Positions 51,049-59,035 of a stretch of 64,000 nt of DNA are shown here, piece by piece (within the stretch, counting starts at the first letter, position 1; each line of letters begins with the position of its first letter). This stretch comes from Pseudonocardia parietis. Lineage in GTDB: Bacteria; Actinomycetota; Actinomycetes; Mycobacteriales; Pseudonocardiaceae. A program made the position numbers and the translations under genes. The notes under the pieces were generated by a model. That model saw only the letters and a program-made list of their open reading frames with translations. It was not told the DNA's origin and did no database searches. The stretch spans positions 6,448,001-6,512,000 of the forward strand of contig NZ_JAGINU010000001.1 of assembly GCF_017876315.1 (NCBI RefSeq), in the 5' to 3' direction.

Positions 51049-51812
51049 TATCTCCCCTTCCAGACCGGGGCCCGCTTGTCGCGGAACGCGGCGGGCCCCT
51101 CCTGCGCGTCGGCGGACCGGTAGACCGGCGCCCAGATCTCCTCGGCTCGTGCGTAGGCCTCATCCCGGCTGCACGACGCCGACAGGTACGCAGTGCGCTT
51201 CGCCGCCGCCACCGACAGCGGCGCGTTCGCCGCGATCTGCCGGGCGAGGTCGTGCGCCTTCGCATGCAGCTGGGCGGCCGGGACGACGTGGTTGACCAGC
51301 CCGGCCTCCCGGGCCCGGTGCGCGTCGACCGGGTCGCCGGTCAGCAGGATCTCCAGCGCCACCCGCGGCGGGACCAGCCAGGACAGCGGTGCCGCCCACG
51401 GCGCCCCACGCCCGACCTTCACCTCGCTGACGGCGAACCGGGCGTGCTCGGCGGCGACGACGAGATCGCACTGCTGGGCGAGCAGGAACCCACCGGCGTA
51501 GGCGACGCCGTTGACGGCCGCGATCGTCGGCTTCGGCACGTCGATGTTGCGGCCGAACTGGGGGAGGAAGTCCGGCGGCGGGATCTCCAGGGCCGTGTCG
51601 GCCATCTCCTTGAGGTCACCGCCCGCGCAGAACGCCTTCTCCCCGGCCCCGGTCAGGATCAGCACGGCGGCGGAGTCGTCGTCGACGAACCGGCGGGTGC
51701 CCGCCCAGAGCCCGTCGCGGACCTCGGCCGACAGCGCGTTGCGGGCCTCGGGGCGGTCGATCGTCAGCCGGGCGACGCCGTCGAGGACCTCGTAGCGGAC
51801 GGCGCCGTTCAC
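51048..51812 (-). CDS. Enoyl-CoA hydratase/isomerase family protein
   Basis: A 254-residue crotonase. The oxyanion segments are EKAFCAGGDLKEMAD and AAVNGVAYAGGFLLAQQCDL; the catalytic region around residue 115-140 is intact (VGRGAPWAAPLSWLVPPRVA). It hydrates an enoyl-CoA in the beta-oxidation-like branch. GTG 51812 overlaps the biotin carboxylase stop (GTGA). By analogy with the leucine/terpenoid pathways it would act after the carboxylase, as a methylglutaconyl-CoA-type hydratase. Confidence 0.9.
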   Translation of the reverse strand: MNGAVRYEVLDGVARLTIDRPEARNALSAEVRDGLWAGTRRFVDDDSAAVLILTGAGEKAFCAGGDLKEMADTALEIPPPDFLPQFGRNIDVPKPTIAAVNGVAYAGGFLLAQQCDLVVAAEHARFAVSEVKVGRGAPWAAPLSWLVPPRVALEILLTGDPVDAHRAREAGLVNHVVPAAQLHAKAHDLARQIAANAPLSVAAAKRTAYLSASCSRDEAYARAEEIWAPVYRSADAQEGPAAFRDKRAPVWKGR

Positions 51813-53890
51813 CGGGCATCCCCTCCGCCCCGGTTCGGGGCCGCCGAGACCACCGTCTCCGCGTCGACGACGGCGAGCACCTGCCCGGTCTCGACCTGGT
51901 CGCCGGGCGCGACCCCCAGCTCCCCGAGTACACCGTCCCCGGGCGCGGCGACCGTGTGCTCCATCTTCATCGCCTCGAGCACGACCAGCGGCTGCCCCGC
52001 GCGTACGGCGTCGCCCACCGTCGCGAGCACCCGCACCACCGATCCCGGCATCGGCGCGAGCAGCGATCCCGCGTGCGTGACCGCGTTGGGGTCGGCGAAC
52101 CGTGGTACCTCGTGCAACGCCGCGGCGCCGTCGGATCCGTCCACGTAGGACACCCCGTCGGCGCTGTGCACCCGGTAGGTCCGGCGGACGCCGTCGACCT
52201 CGAGCACCACGCTCTGCGGTGTCACCGACACCGGCACCGCGTCCAGCGGCTCGCCGGACACCCGCAGGTCCAGACCACCCCGCCGGAACCGGTAGCCCAC
52301 CGGCAGCTCCCGTTCCCCCAGCCGGTAGGTGACCTGCTGGAACGCACCGCCGACGTTGCGCCATCCGGACGGCATCCCGGCCAGCACGCGCGCGCCGGCC
52401 CGGTGCGACGCCTGGGCGGCGAGGGCCGCGGCGGCGGCGTGCCGGCGCCCGCCCTCGGCGAGCGTGCCGGCGCCCAGGGCGACCGGGTCGTGCCGCACCA
52501 GGAACCCCGTGTCGGTGTCCCCGGCGAGGAACTCCGGCGCCTGCAGGATCCCGACGAGCAGGTCCCGGTTGGTCACGACGCCGTGCAGCTCCGCCCCCGC
52601 GAGGGAACGGGCCAGTACCCGGGCCGCTCCGGACCGGGTGGGGGCATGCGCGATCACCTTGGCGAGCATCGGGTCGTAGTGCGGCGACACGACCGACCCG
52701 TCCTCGACACCCGAGTCGACCCGCACCGCCCCCGGCACCGAGAACCGCTCCAGCACCCCGGTCGCCGGCAGGTAGGACACCCCGGCCCCGCGCTGTGGAG
52801 CATCCAGGCCCGTGACGCCACCCTCGGAGCCCGCGTCCTGGGGGTCGACGGGGTCGGGGGTGACCTGCTCGGCGTAGAGCCGCACCTCGATCGCGTGCCC
52901 GGTGATCGTGGCGTCCCGCACCTGCGCCCTGAGCGGCGCACCCTCGGCGATCCGGAGCTGCTGCTCGACCAGGTCCAGCCCGGTGACGAGCTCGGTGACC
53001 GGGTGCTCGACCTGCAGCCGGGTGTTGACCTCCAGGAAGTAGAAGTCCGCTCCGCTGAGGACGAACTCGACCGTCCCGGCGCCGGTGTAGCCGATCGCCT
53101 CCCCGGCCGCGACGGCCGCCTTCCCGAGCTCGGCCCGCAATGCCTCGGAGACCACAGGCGACGGGCATTCCTCGACGATCTTCTGGTGCCGCCGCTGGAT
53201 CGAGCACTCCCGCTCGAACAGGTGCACCACGTCGCCGTGGGAGTCACCCAGGATCTGCACCTCGACGTGCCGCGGGTCGACCAGGTAGCGCTCCAGGAAC
53301 ACCAGCCCGTCGCCGAACGCCGAGATCGCCTCCCGGCGCGCGGACTCCACCGCACCGGCCAGCTCGGCCGGCGTGCGCACCACCCGCATGCCACGACCGC
53401 CACCGCCGAAGGCCGCCTTGACCAGCAGCGGGAAGCCCACCTCCGCCCCGGCCGTGCCGAGGTCGGTGTCCGGGCCGACGGTCACGCCGGGCAGCACCGG
53501 CACCCCGGCCGCCGCCATCATCGCCTTGGCCTCCACCTTGGACCCCATCGACGCGATCGCCGCGGGCGACGGCCCGACGAAGAGCAGCCCGGCGTCGGCA
53601 CAGTCGCGGGCGAACCCGGCGTTCTCGGACAGGAACCCGTACCCGGGGTGGACGGCGTCGGCGCCGGTGGCCCGGGCGGCGGCGATCACGAGGTCGCCAC
53701 GCAGGTAGGTGTCCGACGGGGCGGTACCGGGCAGCCGGACCGCCTCGTCGGCGTCCCGGACGAACGGTGCGCCCGCATCGGCGTCGGAGAACACCGCGAC
53801 GGTGGCGATCCCGAGGCGGTGCGCGGTCCGCTGCACCCGGGACGCGATCTCGCCGCGGTTCGCGATCAACAGCTTGGTGATCATGTCCAT
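51809..53890 (-). CDS. Acyl-CoA carboxylase biotin-containing subunit
   Basis: About 693 residues: biotin carboxylase (KLLIANRGEIASRVQRTA, HPGYGFLSENAGFARDCADA, the ATP-grasp loop FGGGGRGMRVV, and VNTRLQVEHPVTELVTGLDL) joined through a BT-type linker to the biotin carrier domain with the biotinylated Lys642 in LEAMKMEHTV. It is the alpha subunit of a methylcrotonyl-, geranyl- or propionyl-CoA-type carboxylase. The ATG at 53890 overlaps the carboxyltransferase stop (TGATG). Partner of the next gene upstream. Confidence 0.92.
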   Translation of the reverse strand: MDMITKLLIANRGEIASRVQRTAHRLGIATVAVFSDADAGAPFVRDADEAVRLPGTAPSDTYLRGDLVIAAARATGADAVHPGYGFLSENAGFARDCADAGLLFVGPSPAAIASMGSKVEAKAMMAAAGVPVLPGVTVGPDTDLGTAGAEVGFPLLVKAAFGGGGRGMRVVRTPAELAGAVESARREAISAFGDGLVFLERYLVDPRHVEVQILGDSHGDVVHLFERECSIQRRHQKIVEECPSPVVSEALRAELGKAAVAAGEAIGYTGAGTVEFVLSGADFYFLEVNTRLQVEHPVTELVTGLDLVEQQLRIAEGAPLRAQVRDATITGHAIEVRLYAEQVTPDPVDPQDAGSEGGVTGLDAPQRGAGVSYLPATGVLERFSVPGAVRVDSGVEDGSVVSPHYDPMLAKVIAHAPTRSGAARVLARSLAGAELHGVVTNRDLLVGILQAPEFLAGDTDTGFLVRHDPVALGAGTLAEGGRRHAAAAALAAQASHRAGARVLAGMPSGWRNVGGAFQQVTYRLGERELPVGYRFRRGGLDLRVSGEPLDAVPVSVTPQSVVLEVDGVRRTYRVHSADGVSYVDGSDGAAALHEVPRFADPNAVTHAGSLLAPMPGSVVRVLATVGDAVRAGQPLVVLEAMKMEHTVAAPGDGVLGELGVAPGDQVETGQVLAVVDAETVVSAAPNRGGGDAR

Positions 53891-55488
53891 CACATCCGGA
53901 AGACGCCGAAGCCCCGGCGCCCCTCGACTCGCTGGTTGTGCACCGCCGACAGCGACATCCCCAGCACGGTGCGGGTGTCGCGGGGGTCGACGATGCCGTC
54001 GTCGTAGAGCCGGGCGGTCACGTAGAACGCGTGCGACTCCTGCTCGATCTGCGCCTCGATCGCCGCGGTCCGTTTCGCGTCGGCGTCGATGTCGAACGGG
54101 CGACCCTGGGACTCGGCCGAGGCCCGGCCGACGATCGACATCACCCCGGCGAGCTGCGCCGCGCCCATCACCGCGAGCTTCGCGCTCGGCCAGGCGAACA
54201 TCAGCCGCGGGTCGTAGGCCCGCCCGGACATGCCGTAGTTCCCGGCCCCGAACGACGACGCCATGTTGATCGTCAGGTGCGGCACCGTGGAGTTGGTGAC
54301 CGCATTGATCATCTTCGCACCGTCCTTGACGATCCCGCCCTGCTCGTAGTCCGCGCCGACCATGTAGCCGGTGGTGTTCTGCAGGAAGATCAGCGGGGTG
54401 TCGGTCTGGTTGGCCAGCAGGATGAACTCGGTGGCCTTCTTGGCCTCCTCGCTGAACAGCACCCCGCGGTGGTTCGCGAGCACCCCGACGGGGTAGCCGT
54501 GCACGCTCGCCCAGCCGGTGACCAGCGAGGACCCGTAGAGCGGCTTGTACTCGTCGAACTCGGAGCCGTCGACGACACGGGCGAGCACCTCGCGCGGATC
54601 GAACGGGATCTTCGACTCGGGTGGGAGCAGCCCGAGGATCTCCTCCGGGTCGTGGAGCGGTTCGGCGGGTGTCGCCGCCGGGGCCGGGCCGAGCTTTCGC
54701 CAGTTGAACCGGGAGACGATGTCGCGGCCGATCCGGATCGCGTCCGGCTCGTCGACGGCGAAGTGGTCCGACAGGCCCGAGACCCGGCTGTGCATCTCGG
54801 CGCCGCCCAGCGCCTCGTCGTCGGCGTCCTCCCCGGTGGCCATCTTGACCAGCGGCGGGCCGCCGAGGAAGACCTTGGCACCCTTGTCGACCAGCACCGC
54901 GTGGTCGCACATGCCGGGCACGTAGGCGCCGCCGGCGGTGGAGTTGCCGAACACCAGCGCGACCGTCGGGATGCCCAGCGAGGACAGCTCGGTCAGCTCG
55001 TGGAAGATCCGCCCGGCCGGCACGAACAGCTCGGCCTGGGTCGGCAGGTCCGCGCCGCCGGACTCGACCAGGTTGATCACCGGGAGCCGGTTGAGCCGGG
55101 CGATCTCCAGCGCGCGCAGCGTCTTGCGCAGCGAGTACGGGTTCATCGCGCCGCCGCGCACCGTCGGGTCGTGGCCGATCACCACGCACTCCACACCGGA
55201 CACCACACCGATGCCGGTGAGGATCGAGGCGCCGACGGTGAACTCGGTGCCCCACGCGGCGAGCGCGGCCAGCTCCAGGAACGGCGAGTCCGGGTCGAGC
55301 AGCAGCTCCAGGCGCTCGCGGACCGGGAGCTTGCCGCGGTCGCGGTGGCGCTGCACGTACCGTTCGCCCCCGCCGGCGACGACCTTCTCCAGCTCCGCGT
55401 CGAGCGCGGCGATCGCCTCGAGCTGGACCGTGCGGTTGTGCCGGTAGTCCTCCGACGTGGTGTCCAGCGTGGACCGCAGGACCGCCAT
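53890..55488 (-). CDS. Acyl-CoA carboxylase carboxyltransferase subunit
   Basis: A 532-residue carboxyltransferase of the methylcrotonyl/geranyl-CoA group. Motifs: HRDRGKLPVRERLELLLDPD, VIGHDPTVRGGAMNPYSLRK, LVESGGADLPTQAE, ALVFGNSTAGGAYVPGMCDH and the second-half TPLIFLQNTTGYMVGADYEQ. It transfers CO2 from biotin to the acyl-CoA at its gamma carbon in that family. Coupled at both ends by TGATG. Whether the substrate is methylcrotonyl-CoA or a longer chain cannot be read from sequence. Confidence 0.92.
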   Translation of the reverse strand: MAVLRSTLDTTSEDYRHNRTVQLEAIAALDAELEKVVAGGGERYVQRHRDRGKLPVRERLELLLDPDSPFLELAALAAWGTEFTVGASILTGIGVVSGVECVVIGHDPTVRGGAMNPYSLRKTLRALEIARLNRLPVINLVESGGADLPTQAELFVPAGRIFHELTELSSLGIPTVALVFGNSTAGGAYVPGMCDHAVLVDKGAKVFLGGPPLVKMATGEDADDEALGGAEMHSRVSGLSDHFAVDEPDAIRIGRDIVSRFNWRKLGPAPAATPAEPLHDPEEILGLLPPESKIPFDPREVLARVVDGSEFDEYKPLYGSSLVTGWASVHGYPVGVLANHRGVLFSEEAKKATEFILLANQTDTPLIFLQNTTGYMVGADYEQGGIVKDGAKMINAVTNSTVPHLTINMASSFGAGNYGMSGRAYDPRLMFAWPSAKLAVMGAAQLAGVMSIVGRASAESQGRPFDIDADAKRTAAIEAQIEQESHAFYVTARLYDDGIVDPRDTRTVLGMSLSAVHNQRVEGRRGFGVFRM

Positions 55489-57089
55489 CAGCGCTCCTCT
55501 CCCTGGTAGTGACCCTCGTACCGGTCCCGCAGGACGTTCTTCCGGATCTTCCCGGTGGAGGTCTTGGGCAGCTCGTCCACCACGAGCACCGCCTTGGGCA
55601 CCTTGAACCCGTCCAGGCGCTGCTTCAGCGCGGCGACCAGCGCGTCCGGGTCGACCGAAGACCCCGGCTTCGGGACGACGACCGCGGTGATCGCCTCGCT
55701 CCACCGCGCGTGCGGCAGCCCGACGACGACCGCCTCCGCGATCCCGGGGTCGGCGGTGTAGACGGCGCGCTCGACCTCCAGCGACGCCACGTTCTCGCCA
55801 CCGGTCTTGATCACGTCCTTGTGCCGGTCGGCGAACCACAGCACGCCGCCCTCGCCGACGGCCCCGACGTCGCCGGAGTGGAACCAGCCGTGCCGGAACG
55901 CCGCTCCGGTCGCCTCGGGATCGTCGAGGTAGCCGTTCATGGTGGACGGGCCGCGATAGACGATCTCGCCCTGCTCGCCGGGGCCGAGCAGCTCGCCCTC
56001 CGGGCCCATGATCGCGAGCTGGACCCCGGTGATGGGGGTACCGACGGCGCCGACGTGGGTGAGCTGGTGCTCGGGCCGGAACAGCGTCGTGCACGGGCTC
56101 ATCTCGGTCTGGCCGAACAGCAGCGCGAAGTCGGAGCCGTACCCCTCCATACAGGCACGGATCAGCGGTTCGGGCATGGGCGCCATGGCGTACACGGCGC
56201 GGCGCAGCGAGGAGAGATCGCGGCCGGCGAACGACGGGTGCTCCAGGGCGGCGCGGTACATCATCGGCAGGCCGAACACCTGCGTGATCCGCTCCCGCTC
56301 GATCGTGTCCAGGAAGGACTCCGGATCGAACCCGCGGGCCACGTGGATCGTGGCCCCGACCAGGACCGCGGGCGTGCAGAACGCGTTGAGCTGCGCGGTG
56401 TGGAACATCGGCATCATCGCCAGGAACCGGTCGGCGGCGTTCCATCCCGAGTCCAGCGCGACCGAGAACGACTCCATCGTGATCGCCAGGTGCGACGCGG
56501 CGACGCCCTTCGGGAACGACGTCGTCCCCGAGGTGTAGAGGTAGCTCAGCGGGTCGCGGTCCTCCACGAGCACCTCGACCGGGCCGTCCGCACCCTCCAG
56601 CTCGTCCAGTGTGGACCAGCTCCGGTCCGCGGGCTCCGTGGCGTGGGCCGCGCCGAGGCCGGGCGCGACGATCACGTCGGCCACCGCGGGCACCTTCCGC
56701 AGCGCCTCGGCGAGGCCGTCCACCAGCTGGGACTCGACGACGATCCCGCGGGCCCTCGAGTGCCCGAGGACGTAGGCGACCTCGTCGGCCCGCCAGCCGA
56801 GGTTGATCGGCACGCAGACGACGCCGAGCCGGGCGCAGGCGAAGTAGACGGCCAGGAACTCGGCGCTGTTGCCCGCGGCCAGGGCCAGCGTGTCGCCGCG
56901 GGCGTACCGGCGGCCGGCGAACCCGCGGGCGAGCCGGGACACCCACGCGTCCAGCCCGGCGTAGGTCCAGCTCCGCTCGCCGTCGACGACGGCCGGCTGC
57001 TCCGGCCGGGCCGCCGCGCTGCGGGTCAGCGAGTCGGCGACGTTCACCCGCTGGATCAGGTTCCGCTCCCGCACCTCGTCGGTGAGCAT
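55488..57089 (-). CDS. Acyl-CoA synthetase (AMP-forming)
   Basis: A 533-residue ANL-family ligase. P-loop-like motif LSYLYTSGTTSFPKGVAASH, the A5 motif FGQTEMSPCTTLF, the A7-A8 hinge GWFHSGDVGAVGEGGVLWFA followed by DRHKDVIKTGGENV, and the catalytic lysine in KTSTGKIRKNVLRD. It makes the CoA thioester of the starting acid. TGATG couplings to both neighbours place it in the same mRNA. The substrate is probably a branched or terpenoid carboxylate. Confidence 0.9.
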   Translation of the reverse strand: MLTDEVRERNLIQRVNVADSLTRSAAARPEQPAVVDGERSWTYAGLDAWVSRLARGFAGRRYARGDTLALAAGNSAEFLAVYFACARLGVVCVPINLGWRADEVAYVLGHSRARGIVVESQLVDGLAEALRKVPAVADVIVAPGLGAAHATEPADRSWSTLDELEGADGPVEVLVEDRDPLSYLYTSGTTSFPKGVAASHLAITMESFSVALDSGWNAADRFLAMMPMFHTAQLNAFCTPAVLVGATIHVARGFDPESFLDTIERERITQVFGLPMMYRAALEHPSFAGRDLSSLRRAVYAMAPMPEPLIRACMEGYGSDFALLFGQTEMSPCTTLFRPEHQLTHVGAVGTPITGVQLAIMGPEGELLGPGEQGEIVYRGPSTMNGYLDDPEATGAAFRHGWFHSGDVGAVGEGGVLWFADRHKDVIKTGGENVASLEVERAVYTADPGIAEAVVVGLPHARWSEAITAVVVPKPGSSVDPDALVAALKQRLDGFKVPKAVLVVDELPKTSTGKIRKNVLRDRYEGHYQGEER

Positions 57090-58273
57090 CAGTAGGAGCG
57101 GGGGAGGTTCAGGCCGTGCTGGGCGACGTGGTTGAGGATCATCTCCCGGTTCACCGGCGCGACCTGCATCAGCCGGGCCATTCCCCAGTACGGCATGAAC
57201 CCGTACTCGCTGGCCAGGCCGTTGCCACCGTGGGTCTGCATGGCCGCGTCCAGTGCGTGGATCGCGGCCTCCGCGGCGGCGTACTTGGCCATGTTGGACT
57301 CCTCGCCGGCAGGCAGGCCGCGGTCGTGGAGCCAGGCCGCCTTGCGGGTCATCAGCGCGGCGAGCTCGGTCTCGATCCGGGCCCTCGCCAGCGGGTGCGA
57401 CACGCCCTGGTGGGCGCCGATGGGCACGTCCCACACCTGGCGGGTGCGGGCGTACTCGGCGGCCTTCGCCAGCGCGAACCGGGCGATGCCGACGCCGAGC
57501 GCGGCTCCGGTGATCCGTTCCGGGTTCAGTCCGCGGAAGACCTGGCGGAAACCGTCACCCTCCGCGCCGACCAGGGCGCCCGCCGGGACCCGGACGTCGT
57601 CGAAGTGCAGGACGTGCTGCTTGTCCGGCGCGATCAGGTCGACCGGGAGCGGGGTGCGCACCAGGCCCGGGGAGTCGACGGGCACGACGAACAGCGACAG
57701 GAGCGCACTCCCGTCGGGCTTGCGCCCGGTCCGCGCGGTATCGATGCGCGCTCCGCCTGCGCTACGCGCTACGACGAGCACCGCCTCGGCATCATCGGTT
57801 CCGGATATGTAGTGCTTGGTGCCGTTCAGCACCCAGTCGTCGCCGTCCCGGACGGCGTGCGTGGCCATCTTGTGCGTGTTCGACCCGGCGTCGGGCTCGG
57901 TGATCGCGAAGACGACCTTGGTGGAACCGTCGGCGAGGCCGGGCAGCCACCGCTTGCGCAGCTCCTCGGAGCCGAACTCGCCGATCACCTCGGCCGAGAT
58001 CGCGGCGGACACCAGGATCAGCAGCAGCGGCGCCCCCTGCGTCGCCGCCTCCTCGCAGACCGCGGACAGCTCGACCAGGCCGCCGCCGCCACCGCCGTAG
58101 GCCTCGGCGACGTTGACACCGAGGAACCCGGCCTCCCCCATCGCCGCCCACAGTTCGTGGGTGTGCCTGCCCTCCCGGGCGCACCGCAGGTAGTACTCAC
58201 TGCCGAAGGACCCCGCGATGGCCGCCACGGCGGACCGGAGATCACGTTCCTCGTCGGTCTCGCTGAAGTCCAC
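57089..58273 (-). CDS. Acyl-CoA dehydrogenase
   Basis: A 394-residue flavoprotein. The start GTG 58273 (reading VDFSETDEERDLRSAVAAIA) has GGGAG six bases upstream and fits the family N-terminus better than upstream candidates. FAD/CoA motifs: VVFAITEPDAGSNTHKMATH, LNGTKHYISGTDDAEAVLVV and the C-terminal QTHGGNGLASEYGFMPYW. It introduces the 2,3-double bond before carboxylation. It is the first gene of the operon and divergent from the TetR gene. Confidence 0.9.
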   Translation of the reverse strand: MDFSETDEERDLRSAVAAIAGSFGSEYYLRCAREGRHTHELWAAMGEAGFLGVNVAEAYGGGGGGLVELSAVCEEAATQGAPLLLILVSAAISAEVIGEFGSEELRKRWLPGLADGSTKVVFAITEPDAGSNTHKMATHAVRDGDDWVLNGTKHYISGTDDAEAVLVVARSAGGARIDTARTGRKPDGSALLSLFVVPVDSPGLVRTPLPVDLIAPDKQHVLHFDDVRVPAGALVGAEGDGFRQVFRGLNPERITGAALGVGIARFALAKAAEYARTRQVWDVPIGAHQGVSHPLARARIETELAALMTRKAAWLHDRGLPAGEESNMAKYAAAEAAIHALDAAMQTHGGNGLASEYGFMPYWGMARLMQVAPVNREMILNHVAQHGLNLPRSY

Positions 58274-58293
58274 ACCGGCTCCCAGTGATCGAG

Positions 58294-58312
58294 GGTTCAC
58301 TTGTGGCGAACC
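58294..58312. promoter_or_regulatory. Candidate TetR operator
   Basis: GGTTCAC (58294-58300) and GCGAACC (58306-58312) form a seven-base dyad with one mismatch, centred in the 66-bp gap between the acyl-CoA dehydrogenase and TetR starts. This is the expected position for autoregulation and control of the operon. Confidence 0.45.
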
Positions 58313-58339
58313 GTACCGCGCGACTGCCATGCTGACCAG

Positions 58340-58948
58340 ATGCCGGCCGGAACCTCGTCCACGACCACCCCGCCGCCCCGGCGCCGCGACCCCGACCGCG
58401 CCGAGCGGATCCTCGCCGCGGCGGCGCGGCTGATCGCGAGCCGCGGCTTCCACGGCGTCGGGATGGCCGAGATCGGCGCCGAGGCGGGCATCGTCGGGTC
58501 CGGGATCTACCGCCACTTCCCCTCCAAGGAGGCGATCCTGGTCGCCCTGCTGGACCGCGGGATGACGCGACTGGAGGCCGGGGCCGCCGAGGCGCTGGCC
58601 GCCGCGACGTCCGACCGTGAAGGACTGTCGCTGCTGGTGAGGGACCACATCGCGGTGGCGATCGGACACCGTGCGGAGCTCGCCGTCTACCACCGCGAGG
58701 TGCACACGCTGCCCGAGGAGGAGCGCCGCTCGCTGCGCAGGCGCCAGCGCCACCACGTCGAGGAGTGGGTGCACGCACTGGCCCCGCTGCGCTCCGAGAT
58801 GGCCGACGGCGAACTGCGGGTGCTCGTGCACGCGTGCGTCGGGGCGATCCAGTCGACGCTGTTCTTCCGCAGCGGGCTCGCCCCCGAGCGGCTCACCGCC
58901 CTGCTGACCGGCATCGCGCACGGCTGCCTCGGCGTCGATCCGATGTAG
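58340..58948 (+). CDS. TetR-family transcriptional regulator
   Basis: A 202-residue repressor. The HTH is at about residues 20-65 (ILAAAARLIASRGFHGVGMA, GAEAGIVGSGIYRHFPSKEA), followed by an all-helical ligand domain (VYHREVHTLPEEERRSLRRR) typical of the acyl-CoA-responsive group (KstR/FadR-like). ATG 58340 is the likely start. It faces the carboxylase operon and precedes a second CoA ligase, so an acyl-CoA intermediate is the probable inducer. Confidence 0.88.
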   Translation: MPAGTSSTTTPPPRRRDPDRAERILAAAARLIASRGFHGVGMAEIGAEAGIVGSGIYRHFPSKEAILVALLDRGMTRLEAGAAEALAAATSDREGLSLLVRDHIAVAIGHRAELAVYHREVHTLPEEERRSLRRRQRHHVEEWVHALAPLRSEMADGELRVLVHACVGAIQSTLFFRSGLAPERLTALLTGIAHGCLGVDPM

Positions 58949-58971
58949 TGAACCGAAATTTACTGATGCCC

Positions 58972-59001
58972 TTGCCGTCGTGGCCCGGATCACGTCATAG
59001 T
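58972..59001 (+). promoter_or_regulatory. Weak promoter before the second CoA ligase
   Basis: TTGCCG (58972-58977) and CATAGT (58996-59001) are 18 bases apart. Just upstream AGTGAA-N6-TTTACT (starting in the TetR stop region) is an imperfect dyad. The ligase could also be read from the TetR transcript. Confidence 0.3.
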
Positions 59002-59035
59002 GACCGGCGTCCCCCACGGCGAAGGAGCCGGCGGC

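Noticed and set aside
51956..54007. A 683-codon plus-strand frame opposite the biotin carboxylase
   Set aside because: Shadow of the carboxylase with no motifs.
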